Positions 18,551-26,371 of a stretch of DNA of 64,000 nucleotides are shown here, piece after piece; position 1 is the first letter of the stretch, and each line of letters opens with the position of its first letter. The translations under genes and the position numbers were made by a program. The notes under the pieces were generated by a model that did not search any database, was not told where the DNA came from, and saw only the letters and a program-made list of their open reading frames with translations. This stretch comes from Granulosicoccus sp045110475 (lineage in GTDB: Bacteria; Pseudomonadota; Gammaproteobacteria; Granulosicoccales; Granulosicoccaceae): NCBI GenBank assembly GCA_045110475.1, contig JBGCGC010000073.1, positions 54,943 through 118,942 on the forward strand, in the 5' to 3' direction.

Positions 18551-18645
18551 AAGTTAAAGCAACACACTGACACGCAACAGCCGTACAGGATACCGTTTAT
18601 CAGGCACAACATTCGGGACGGTCCCGTAACACACAACGATAAGAA

Positions 18646-19560
18646 CTAACTGTCCTCAGCAACCTGATTGCGTCGTGCTCTGGGATGAGACTCGTCATAC
18701 ACCTTCGCCAGATGCTGAAAATCCAGATGAGTATAAATCTGGGTGGTGCTGATGTCGGCATGCCCTAGCAGCTCCTGTACAGCTCTCAAGTCGCCGCTGC
18801 TCTCCAGCAAGTGGCTGGCGAACGAATGTCTGAGCATGTGCGGATAACAGTCCCGATCCAGGCCCTGTGACTCGGCGAGCTTTTTCAAACGCATCTGTAC
18901 CGTTCTTGGAGCAATACGTTTCCCGCGAGAGCTGAGAAACACCGCAGAACAATCAGCACCTGGCAAACTGCGTCGATACCCCAGCCACTTATTGACGGCA
19001 TCCACCGCATGCTCACCTACAGGTAAGTCACGTACCTTGCCCCCTTTCCCGGTCACACGTACCTGACCAACGCTCAGATCCAGATCGGCAAGATCAATAC
19101 TGACAAGTTCAGCCAGCCGCAAACCCGACGAATACATCAGCTCGAACATGGCAAGGTCGCGACAGATCATGGGATCGTTGAGATTTTGCGCAAGGAGCCT
19201 GTTGACCTCTTCAGGCGCCAACGTTGCCGGTAGTGCCTTTTTATCCTTGGGCGCAAGAATATCCTGTGCCGGGTTAACGCTGGCAATGCCATGATCAATC
19301 ATGAACTTGTACAACCCGCGAACCGCGGATAATCTTCTGGCTAGACTTCTTCCAGCTATCCCGTCACGATGTTGCTCAGCGACGATGGCGCGCACATCGT
19401 TTGCGCACAATGATTGCCAGTTCAGTATGTCTTTATCTGCCGCCGAACGTGCAACGGCCTTGAGATCCCTGGCGTAGTTGCTGACCGTATGAGGAGATGC
19501 GCGCCGCGCAACAGTCAGCTCCTCCAGATACTGATCAATGACACTCTGAAACTCGCTCAC
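18646..19560 (-). CDS. xerC: XerC tyrosine recombinase
   Basis: A 304-residue tyrosine recombinase that, with XerD, resolves chromosome dimers at dif. Catalytic residues are visible: Arg148 (SSGLRLAEL), Lys172 (VTGKGGKVRDLP), His241 and Arg244 (HMLRHSFASH), His267 (LLGHADI) and the nucleophile Tyr276 (TTQIYTHLDF). The N-terminal SAM-like domain covers about residues 1-90. The GTG start overlaps the DUF484 stop by 4 nt. The lptM-lysA-dapF-DUF484-xerC context is that of the housekeeping XerC, not a mobile integrase. A short hairpin (18614-18626) follows the stop, without a T-run. Confidence 0.96.
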   Translation of the reverse strand: MSEFQSVIDQYLEELTVARRASPHTVSNYARDLKAVARSAADKDILNWQSLCANDVRAIVAEQHRDGIAGRSLARRLSAVRGLYKFMIDHGIASVNPAQDILAPKDKKALPATLAPEEVNRLLAQNLNDPMICRDLAMFELMYSSGLRLAELVSIDLADLDLSVGQVRVTGKGGKVRDLPVGEHAVDAVNKWLGYRRSLPGADCSAVFLSSRGKRIAPRTVQMRLKKLAESQGLDRDCYPHMLRHSFASHLLESSGDLRAVQELLGHADISTTQIYTHLDFQHLAKVYDESHPRARRNQVAEDS

Positions 19561-20345
19561 TTCTGAGCCGCCTTTGCATGCGCAGCATAGCTGTGTATGC
19601 GGCGGCTGAGCAGCTCACCCATCTGGTTCAGAAACATGACGCCCTTGGCAGCGCCGAATCGAGATTCATCGCGACTGGTGAGCATGACCACGCCCAGCTT
19701 GCGTTCGTACTGCAGCGGTATCATCGCCGCAGAACCCACGTGGGCAAAATCACCACCCATCATGGCTTTCAGCTGCTCGTCAGAAGGCATACCGCAGATC
19801 GTCTCTGCGCCTTTGAACAATGTGTCAAACTGCCGAATGCGCTTGTCGGTATGACGCACTGTCGTAGCACCTTGTATCTGCGCCAGCCTGGGTGCACGTT
19901 GTCGTGGGGTACTTTTGGCTTTAGCCGTGTTCGTATTGGCCTTGTTCCGTGGCGCTCTCTTGGGAGCCGGTGCTATCAGCATCAAGTGGACACCCTCTGC
20001 ATTGAAGCTTGTTCGCAAACACGATTGTGTCAATTCAACAATCTCAGGCAAACTGGCTGCCGTGACTATTTCCTGATTCAACTGGTGCAGGCTTTGATGC
20101 AGGATTTCATTCTGCCTGGCCACTGCGATCAGATCGCGCAGACTTTTCTCCAGATGCCCGCACTTGCCACGCAGAACGCTAACCTGTTTTTCAATCAGTG
20201 AAACAGCCTTGCCCGAGTCATGCGGTATGCGCAATCGTGTGAGGATATCCTGGTTACTGACAAAGAATTCCGGGTGACGGATCAGGTATCCAGCAACGGC
20301 ATCGGTGGTGATTTCGTCGACAGAATCAGTCTTTTCAGGTTGCAT
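19557..20345 (-). CDS. DUF484 family protein (GAF-like)
   Basis: A 262-residue protein of the DUF484 family, encoded between dapF and xerC in many gammaproteobacteria. The N-terminus has the family pattern AGYLIRHPEFFVSNQDIL followed by a coiled-coil-like helix (about 50-90). The C-terminal part (about 95-255) resembles a GAF domain, with AMIPLQYERKLGVVMLTSRD. A basic Lys/Arg/Ala/Pro insert lies near residues 130-150. The function is unknown. It is preceded by dapF with 7 bp and overlaps xerC by 4 nt. Confidence 0.93.
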   Translation of the reverse strand: MQPEKTDSVDEITTDAVAGYLIRHPEFFVSNQDILTRLRIPHDSGKAVSLIEKQVSVLRGKCGHLEKSLRDLIAVARQNEILHQSLHQLNQEIVTAASLPEIVELTQSCLRTSFNAEGVHLMLIAPAPKRAPRNKANTNTAKAKSTPRQRAPRLAQIQGATTVRHTDKRIRQFDTLFKGAETICGMPSDEQLKAMMGGDFAHVGSAAMIPLQYERKLGVVMLTSRDESRFGAAKGVMFLNQMGELLSRRIHSYAAHAKAAQK

Positions 20346-20352
20346 GGTATCG

Positions 20353-21186
20353 CTATATTCTTGTTTGTCCCTCGAAGACTGTAGAACATGGTCCCGTCAT
20401 TTCAATCGAAGCTTTCACATTTGGCCAATGTATTTTCAAATCACCACCGGGTAAGCTTACGATAGCGGTTTTGTCAAGGAGCCCTTGTGAGTGTGCAATT
20501 GCGACCGCTGCGCAAGCCCCTGTACCACAGGCGCGAGTCTCTCCAACGCCGCGTTCAAAGACCCGCAAACGGATGTGTTGCCTGCCCATGGTTTGCATGA
20601 AGCCTACATTCACCCGGTTTGGAAAGCGCGGATGTCTTTCCACGAGCTGGCCTATACGCTCAACATCCGCTACCCGCAAATCATCAACACGAAAAAGTAC
20701 ATGTGGATTACCTATGCTGGCAGAACCCACTGCAAACTTATGTCCATCAACATCAAGCTCATAAAAATCACTACGTTGATCCGCAACAAACGGAATAAGT
20801 GCAGGTTCGAACTGCGGCACACCCATCTTGACGGTAACCTGTTCGTCATCCTGCAATTGCAGGGTAATAATCCCTAATGCTGTGTTGACCTTGATTGACC
20901 GGTTTTGCGTTAGCTGCCTGTCGGTAACAAAGCGGGCAAAGCAACGTGCCCCGTTACCACAATGTTCAACCTCATCGCCATCAGCATTGAATATCTGGTA
21001 GTCAAATTCTGCCTCGTTCACCGTGGGTGTATTCACCACCAGTAGCTGATCAAAACCGATACCGGTATGCCTGTCAGACCAGCGTCTGACCGTATCGCCA
21101 TCGAGATGAACACGACCATCAAGATTGTCGATGACCATGAAGTCATTGCCAAGACCGTGCATCTTGGTAAAGTGCACAACACTCAC
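20353..21186 (-). CDS. dapF: Diaminopimelate epimerase, DapF
   Basis: A 277-residue cofactor-free epimerase that converts LL-diaminopimelate to meso-diaminopimelate for peptidoglycan and lysine, in the cytosol. The two catalytic cysteines are in VEHCGNGARCFARF and TRACGTGACAAVA. The N-terminus (FTKMHGLGNDFMVIDN) is the typical opening. The GTG start overlaps the lysA stop by 4 nt, so the two consecutive enzymes of the lysine branch are translationally coupled. Confidence 0.97.
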   Translation of the reverse strand: MSVVHFTKMHGLGNDFMVIDNLDGRVHLDGDTVRRWSDRHTGIGFDQLLVVNTPTVNEAEFDYQIFNADGDEVEHCGNGARCFARFVTDRQLTQNRSIKVNTALGIITLQLQDDEQVTVKMGVPQFEPALIPFVADQRSDFYELDVDGHKFAVGSASIGNPHVLFRVDDLRVADVERIGQLVERHPRFPNRVNVGFMQTMGRQHIRLRVFERGVGETRACGTGACAAVAIAHSQGLLDKTAIVSLPGGDLKIHWPNVKASIEMTGPCSTVFEGQTRI

Positions 21187-22430
21187 GGCAACAGAAATTC
21201 CTGCGCAAACAAGGCCTCGGTCTCTTCACGGGAACGCACCAGAAACGCGTTATCACCCTCGACCATGACTTCTGCCGCACGAGGCCGGGTGTTGTAATTT
21301 GAGCTCATGACAAACGCATACGCGCCAGCGGAACGTATGCACAACAGATCTTTCTCTGCAATAGCCAGTTTACGTTGCTTGCCAAGAAAATCCGCAGACT
21401 CACAAATGGGCCCGACGACATCGTAGGTAGCCGCTTCACGCTCGAGTGTCTCTACCTCTTCTATCTCCTGCCAAGCGCTATACAAAGCCGGACGAATAAG
21501 ATCGTTCATGGCAGCATCCACCACCGCAAAGTGTCGGTCTTCGTTACTTTTCACGTATTCAACGCGAGTTAACAGTATGCCTGCCTGACCGACGATGTAA
21601 CGGCCAGGTTCAACCAGTATCTGTAGCTTGCGTTCACCAACCACGTTCCTGACGCACTCAGCCCAGGCTTTGACATCCAGACTGGTATCACCTTCCCCAT
21701 ACCGAATGCCCTGACCACCTCCTACATCAATGTGGGTCAGATTGATCCCTTCGTCAGCCAGCGAATCTACCATGGACACCAGCAGCTTTACGGCATCTTC
21801 GTAAGGTGCCAGGCTCGTCAATTGAGAGCCAATGTGGCAGTCAATTCCCTGCACATCGATAGACGGATGCTGCGCTGCACGTCGATAGGCATGCATCGCA
21901 TCGCTCATGTTGATGCCGAACTTGTTTTCCTTAAGGCCGGTTGATATGTAGGGATGGGTCATGGCATCAACATCGGGGTTGATACGCAACGACACAGGTG
22001 CAACAACACCATGGGCATTGGCGACCGCAGCCAGACGGTCAAGCTCTGAGACAGATTCAACGTTAAAGCAGCGGATGCCTGCTTCAAGGGCGGCGGCCAT
22101 CTCCCGTTCATTCTTGCCCACACCTGAGAACACAATGGATGAAGGCTTGCCTCCGGCTGCAAGCACACGCTTTAACTCGCCCAGTGAGACGATATCGAAG
22201 CCGGAACCCAGTCGCGCCAGTGTATCGAGAATGGCCAGATTGCTGTTGGCCTTGACGGCATAGCAAATCAGATGATCAGAGCCACTGAGGGCATCAGCGA
22301 ATTCGCGCCAGGCATGTTCAATGCTGCTGCGGTTATACACGTACAGTGGCGTACCAAACTCCTCTGCCAGATCGCTGCAGCGCAGATTGTCTGTCATTAG
22401 TGAGCCTGATTGTCGGTAGAAAGGCGTCAT
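21183..22430 (-). CDS. lysA: Diaminopimelate decarboxylase, LysA
   Basis: A PLP-dependent fold-type III decarboxylase of 415 residues that makes L-lysine from meso-diaminopimelate. The PLP lysine is in CYAVKANSNLA. The glycine loop is VGGGQGIRYG, EPGRYIVGQAG binds phosphate, and the catalytic Cys is in GPICESADFLG. The start ATG 22430 gives the usual opening MTPFYRQSGSL; an internal ATG at 22397 is less likely. It lies directly upstream of dapF, 32 bp after lptM. Confidence 0.97.
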   Translation of the reverse strand: MTPFYRQSGSLMTDNLRCSDLAEEFGTPLYVYNRSSIEHAWREFADALSGSDHLICYAVKANSNLAILDTLARLGSGFDIVSLGELKRVLAAGGKPSSIVFSGVGKNEREMAAALEAGIRCFNVESVSELDRLAAVANAHGVVAPVSLRINPDVDAMTHPYISTGLKENKFGINMSDAMHAYRRAAQHPSIDVQGIDCHIGSQLTSLAPYEDAVKLLVSMVDSLADEGINLTHIDVGGGQGIRYGEGDTSLDVKAWAECVRNVVGERKLQILVEPGRYIVGQAGILLTRVEYVKSNEDRHFAVVDAAMNDLIRPALYSAWQEIEEVETLEREAATYDVVGPICESADFLGKQRKLAIAEKDLLCIRSAGAYAFVMSSNYNTRPRAAEVMVEGDNAFLVRSREETEALFAQEFLLP

Positions 22431-22462
22431 GTCAGGAAGATAGTGTCTAGTGGTGTAAGAGG

Positions 22463-22690
22463 TTATTGAGGCGGTGTGTCGGGCGCTTTGCCTTGCAAGC
22501 GTTTTTCCTTGCGGGTCACTTCATCATCGGTAGATTCGTCCGATGAATCATCGGTTCGTTCATTGACCGCCTCAAGCTCCCGGGCTATCGCAGCGTCAGG
22601 CGGGAGAAACAGTTCACCCTTGTTACCGCACCCTACAAGAAGACAGGCACTGAGAGCCAGATAAGGAAACGCTGGAATCTGCTTCGACAT
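22463..22690 (-). CDS. lptM: LptM (YifL-type) LPS-assembly lipoprotein
   Basis: A 75-residue lipoprotein with signal FPYLALSACLLVGC and lipid-attachment Cys21. After this comes the family hallmark GNKGELFLPP, matching the CGxKGPLxLP motif of LptM, which helps LptD fold at the Bam complex. The rest is an acidic, Ser/Asp-rich disordered tail. The order lptM-lysA-dapF fits the conserved neighbourhood. The product should sit at the outer membrane. Confidence 0.9.
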   Translation of the reverse strand: MSKQIPAFPYLALSACLLVGCGNKGELFLPPDAAIARELEAVNERTDDSSDESTDDEVTRKEKRLQGKAPDTPPQ

Positions 22691-22767
22691 TCATCTAGCT
22701 CTCTTGCAGTGCAGGGCATTGGAGTATACTCGCCTTGCGCGTATCAACCGAGTGTTCAAGCCGCCTC

Positions 22768-23445
22768 ATGAGTACCAAATTGCTCGATAGCATCGAAATC
22801 AACACCGCCGACCAGTGTGAGTACAGCGTTATCTGGTTGCATGGCCTGGGCGCCAGCGGTCATGATTTCGAACCTGTTGTACCTGAATTGAACCTGCTGG
22901 ATCGCCCCGGCGTCAGATTCGTGTTTCCACATGCACCAGTTCGCCCGATTACCGTTAACGGTGGTGCGGCGATGCGTGGCTGGTACGACATCACATCAAT
23001 GGATTTCGGCAACCGCCAGCAAGACACCGCTGGCGTGCGTGACTCTGCAGATCACATCAACGCTCTGATCGAGGCTGAAATCGAGCGTGGTGTTTCCGCG
23101 GGCAATATTCTTCTTGCCGGGTTTTCTCAAGGTGGGGCCATCGCGTTGTTCACAGCGTTGACCTCGTCACATAAACTCGGTGGCGTGATGGCATTGTCCA
23201 CGTATCTACCCATCCAGGAAGCTGTGCTGGCCGAGCTAACAGAACACGGCAAACAGCTCCCGGTGTTCATGGCACACGGTCAATTTGATGATGTCATCCA
23301 GATTCAGCATGCCGAACAGTCCCACACCGTGCTCAGCGAACACGGTATCGAGGTGGAATGGCACAGCTATGCCATGGCACACAGCGTCAGCACGGAAGAG
23401 GTAGCGGATATCTCTGCCTGGCTCAAACGTCAGTTCGGGATGTAG
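22768..23445 (+). CDS. Alpha/beta-hydrolase carboxylesterase (phospholipase/carboxylesterase family)
   Basis: A 225-residue serine hydrolase of the carboxylesterase/acyl-protein thioesterase-like family. The opening VIWLHGLGASGHDF carries the oxyanion-hole HGLG, and the nucleophile is in LLAGFSQGGAIALF. The acid is in GQFDDVI and the His in YAMAHSVSTEE. There is no signal peptide, so it is cytosolic. ATG 22768 was preferred over a TTG at 22735. A TATACT at 22725-22730 may be its promoter. The 3' end overlaps the convergent argH 3' end by 16 bp. Confidence 0.92.
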   Translation: MSTKLLDSIEINTADQCEYSVIWLHGLGASGHDFEPVVPELNLLDRPGVRFVFPHAPVRPITVNGGAAMRGWYDITSMDFGNRQQDTAGVRDSADHINALIEAEIERGVSAGNILLAGFSQGGAIALFTALTSSHKLGGVMALSTYLPIQEAVLAELTEHGKQLPVFMAHGQFDDVIQIQHAEQSHTVLSEHGIEVEWHSYAMAHSVSTEEVADISAWLKRQFGM

Positions 23446-24920
23446 GCATTGGCCAGTCTCGGCCCGGCCCGGCGCACCGCGGCTTCCACCGCATCCGGGG
23501 CTGTACCACCGATATGACTGCGGGCCGTTACCGATCCCTCAAGGGTCAGTACCTCGAACACATCCGCCTTGATGTGGCTGCTAAAGCTCTGTAACTGGTC
23601 CAGTGTCATATCTGACAGATCAAGCTCGTTTTGCATACCAAATGCGACCGCCTCACCAACCACCTCATGAGCATCGCGGAACGCCAGCCCCTGACGTACC
23701 AGATAATCAGCAAGATCAGTCGCGGTGGAAAAACCTGCTTTGGCAGCTTCACGCATCGCATCGTGACGAACCTCGATAGCCGGCAGCATATCGGCGAACG
23801 CGCACAAACAGCCTAACCACGTATCCACCGAATCGAACAGTGGCTCCTTGTCCTCCTGATTGTCCTTGTTGTAGGCCAGAGGCTGGCTTTTCATCAAGGT
23901 CAGTAGCGACATGAGATTGCCATAGGCCCGCCCGGTCTTGCCCCTGACAAGCTCCGGCACATCCGGATTTTTCTTTTGCGGCATGATTGATGAGCCGGTA
24001 CAAAACCGGTCAGGCAGGTCAATGAAGCGAAATTGCGCAGACATCCACAACACAAGCTCTTCGGAAATGCGCGACAAATGCATCAGGCTGATTGCGGTAG
24101 CAGAACAGAATTCAATGGCAAAATCACGATCACTGACCGCATCGAGTGAATTTTCGCACAGGGCGTCAAAGCCAAGAAGCTCACGGGTTATGTCACGATC
24201 AATCGGATAAGAGGTCCCTGCCAGCGCCGCCGCGCCCAGAGGCATGCGGTTAAGCCTTTTACGCGTATCTGACAGCCTTTCCAGATCGCGCAGAAGCATT
24301 TCAAACCAGGCCATGACATGATGGCCAAAAGTCACCGGCTGCGCGGTTTGCAAATGGGTAAAACCCGGCATGACGGTCGCCTTCTGCGCGTTGGCCAGCA
24401 CCAGCAAACCTTCGAGCAATCGGGTGAGCTGGCCAGCGGCCTGATCGCAGGCATCACGCAAGTACAAACGGATATCAGTTGCCACCTGATCGTTTCTGGA
24501 GCGGCCGGTATGCAGTCGCTTTCCCGCATCACCGATGTGGGCAGTGAGTGCAGCCTCGATATTCATATGAACATCTTCGAGCGCCACAGACCAGTTGAAC
24601 TGCCCTGATTCAATCTCACTTTGTACCGCATCCAGACCCGACTGTATGGCATCGTGATCAGCAGTGGTTAACACACCGGTACGTTGCAACATGGTGGCGT
24701 GGGCACGCGACCCCTGAATATCCTGCCGGTACATGCGTTTGTCAAAATCCACTGATGCGGTGAATTCCTGTACAAATTCGTCGGTGGACTCCGTGAACCG
24801 CCCTCCCCACATGCCCTGACCCGATAACTCATCTGTCTCAGTTTTCCATGTGCCGGTCAGGTTCTGGCTCACGGTGGGTGATGTTCCATCGTTGTTTTCA
24901 GGTTTTTCAGACTGACTCAT
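23430..24920 (-). CDS. argH: Argininosuccinate lyase, ArgH
   Basis: The last enzyme of arginine synthesis, splitting argininosuccinate into arginine and fumarate (496 residues). The fumarase/ASL signature GSSIMPQKKNPD is complete, with HTGRSRNDQVATD and TATDLADYLVRQGL also present. About 36 polar residues precede the usual start WGGRFTES. They may be a real extension, or translation may begin at ATG 24812, which has only a weak GGG upstream. It is divergent from hemD and tail-to-tail with the esterase. Confidence 0.96.
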   Translation of the reverse strand: MSQSEKPENNDGTSPTVSQNLTGTWKTETDELSGQGMWGGRFTESTDEFVQEFTASVDFDKRMYRQDIQGSRAHATMLQRTGVLTTADHDAIQSGLDAVQSEIESGQFNWSVALEDVHMNIEAALTAHIGDAGKRLHTGRSRNDQVATDIRLYLRDACDQAAGQLTRLLEGLLVLANAQKATVMPGFTHLQTAQPVTFGHHVMAWFEMLLRDLERLSDTRKRLNRMPLGAAALAGTSYPIDRDITRELLGFDALCENSLDAVSDRDFAIEFCSATAISLMHLSRISEELVLWMSAQFRFIDLPDRFCTGSSIMPQKKNPDVPELVRGKTGRAYGNLMSLLTLMKSQPLAYNKDNQEDKEPLFDSVDTWLGCLCAFADMLPAIEVRHDAMREAAKAGFSTATDLADYLVRQGLAFRDAHEVVGEAVAFGMQNELDLSDMTLDQLQSFSSHIKADVFEVLTLEGSVTARSHIGGTAPDAVEAAVRRAGPRLANAYIPN

Positions 24921-25019
24921 CAATAATCCATGGCAGTTTTCGGGTATCGACTACCCGGTTTTAGACGCAAGCCACGCGGGCGATGCAGGTGACTTAAAAA
25001 AGCGTGTCAGATCCGGGTT

Positions 25020-25048
25020 TTTCCAGAGCCTGAGCACTCGCGTATACT
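25020..25048 (+). promoter_or_regulatory. Candidate sigma-70 promoter before hemD
   Basis: TTTCCA (25020-25025), 17 bp, TATACT (25043-25048). The -10 is a close match and the -35 is moderate. A transcript starting near 25055 would leave no leader for the TTG at 25056, which argues for a later hemD start. Confidence 0.38.
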
Positions 25049-25055
25049 AGCGGTT

Positions 25056-25874
25056 TTGCAGACAAATACCGTTATCTTGACAACAAGCACCCTGCTACAA
25101 GACGACAACGCAAGGTTGCGGGCGCCTGTTGTGCTGATAACCAGACCCGAAGCTCAGCAGATTGCCTTCGCCACCGGATGCCAGGCTCTGGGTTATACCG
25201 TGATATCACTACCGTGCCTACAGATTTTACCGTGCGACACCGACGCGGACCATCTTAAAGCACTACGTGATACTCACGAGAAAATGCTTTTTACCAGTGC
25301 CAATGCAGTTCGCTTCGCTCACCAGTTGTGCCCGCTTCCGTGGCCTGACAAGCAGGTACATGCCATCGGCACTGCCACAGAAAAGGCCCTTGTTAAACAC
25401 CAGCAGACGCTAGCACGCCCACCTCAACCACCTTTTAACAGCGAGGCATTTCTCGATCAGATTAGCGATGATCGCCCTGGGTCGCTGCTAATAGTCAAGG
25501 GCCTTGGAGGTCGTGACCTTATCCAGAGCCAACTGATAGATTGTGGTTGGCAGGTCAGTTCAGTTGCCGTGTATGAACGGCAGTTGCCTGTCGTGTCCGC
25601 CAGTACCGTAGATGCCGTGTTTGACAAAACAGCACCTGATATCGTTAGTGTGAGCAGTAACGAAACACTTGGTAACTTATGGACACTATGCCAACAACAT
25701 ACCAGCAGATTGAAACTGATCCCGCTGGTGGTAAACAGCGAGCGTTGTGCTCAATTTGCCAAAGAGCTTGGGTTTCAGCGCACTACGCTAGTTGCAAACC
25801 CCGCGGGTGATGAAGGGCAGCTTGCCTGTCTTGCACAATGGAAAATGACACGGTTTGACACCCATCGGGGTTGA
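25056..25874 (+). CDS. hemD: Uroporphyrinogen-III synthase, HemD
   Basis: Cyclises hydroxymethylbilane to uroporphyrinogen III in heme and siroheme synthesis. Recognisable segments are VVLITRPEAQQIAF, MLFTSANAVRFA, VHAIGTATEKAL, LLIVKGLGGRDLIQSQL with VAVYERQ, and VSVSSNETLGNLW. The frame is open from TTG 25056 (272 residues) but has no ATG near the conserved opening. TTG 25116 or GTG 25131 would fit the family start better. hemC and hemX/hemY, its usual partners, are absent here. Divergence is high, as usual for HemD. Confidence 0.85.
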   Translation: MQTNTVILTTSTLLQDDNARLRAPVVLITRPEAQQIAFATGCQALGYTVISLPCLQILPCDTDADHLKALRDTHEKMLFTSANAVRFAHQLCPLPWPDKQVHAIGTATEKALVKHQQTLARPPQPPFNSEAFLDQISDDRPGSLLIVKGLGGRDLIQSQLIDCGWQVSSVAVYERQLPVVSASTVDAVFDKTAPDIVSVSSNETLGNLWTLCQQHTSRLKLIPLVVNSERCAQFAKELGFQRTTLVANPAGDEGQLACLAQWKMTRFDTHRG

Positions 25875-26371
25875 ACGTCAAATCCTGTCGATTTAACGCG
25901 ATTGGCTAACTTCATTTGACCGTGACGGACTAATCGACTGTGGCCTGCAAGCAGATGTAACCTCCCCAACAGGTGTGCAGCACAGTACTTTCCTACGTGT
26001 CAACTACACTCCTGCAACAAAGGAGAGATAGGCTTCAAAAACAACCATGCTGTGGTTCGACGCCTGTGTGCAACCGGCAAATGACTATCCGAACACCAGG
26101 TGTTTGCGCGGTAGAAAATACCGTCACGCAGGCTCCTGGGCTCAATTATCGTGACAGACCAGAAACCCAAGGTAGCTGATCAGCAAAAGAACCACCGCCC
26201 GGCTATCGGTGGGAAGGTTAGCTGGGCACATACAACGTCGCTTGCGAACGTAGCAATAAGACAACTGATGTTCTAGCGTCGAATTCGGGTACATCACGAA
26301 TGCGCTACACCGGATTCAACGAACTCTCATGTGCCAACGCTATATAGTTCAAGTCCGGTACCCAGACACCT
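25875..26371. other. Gene-poor spacer, about 500 bp
   Basis: There is no convincing coding frame on either strand between hemD and the GGDEF-EAL gene; short frames have poor composition. No strong terminator follows hemD. An AT-rich TATATA near 26341-26346 could be part of a promoter for the downstream gene. The length is unusual for this compact region, so an sRNA or a long leader is possible, but nothing specific is recognised. Confidence 0.5.

Noticed and set aside
18614..18626. CGGGA-CGG-TCCCG hairpin after xerC as an intrinsic terminator
   Set aside because: The stem is short and no T-run follows in the direction of xerC transcription.
25973..26179. Small frame or c-di-GMP riboswitch in the spacer before the GGDEF-EAL gene
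   Set aside because: The frame has random-looking composition, and I could not find the conserved GEMM core needed to call a riboswitch.
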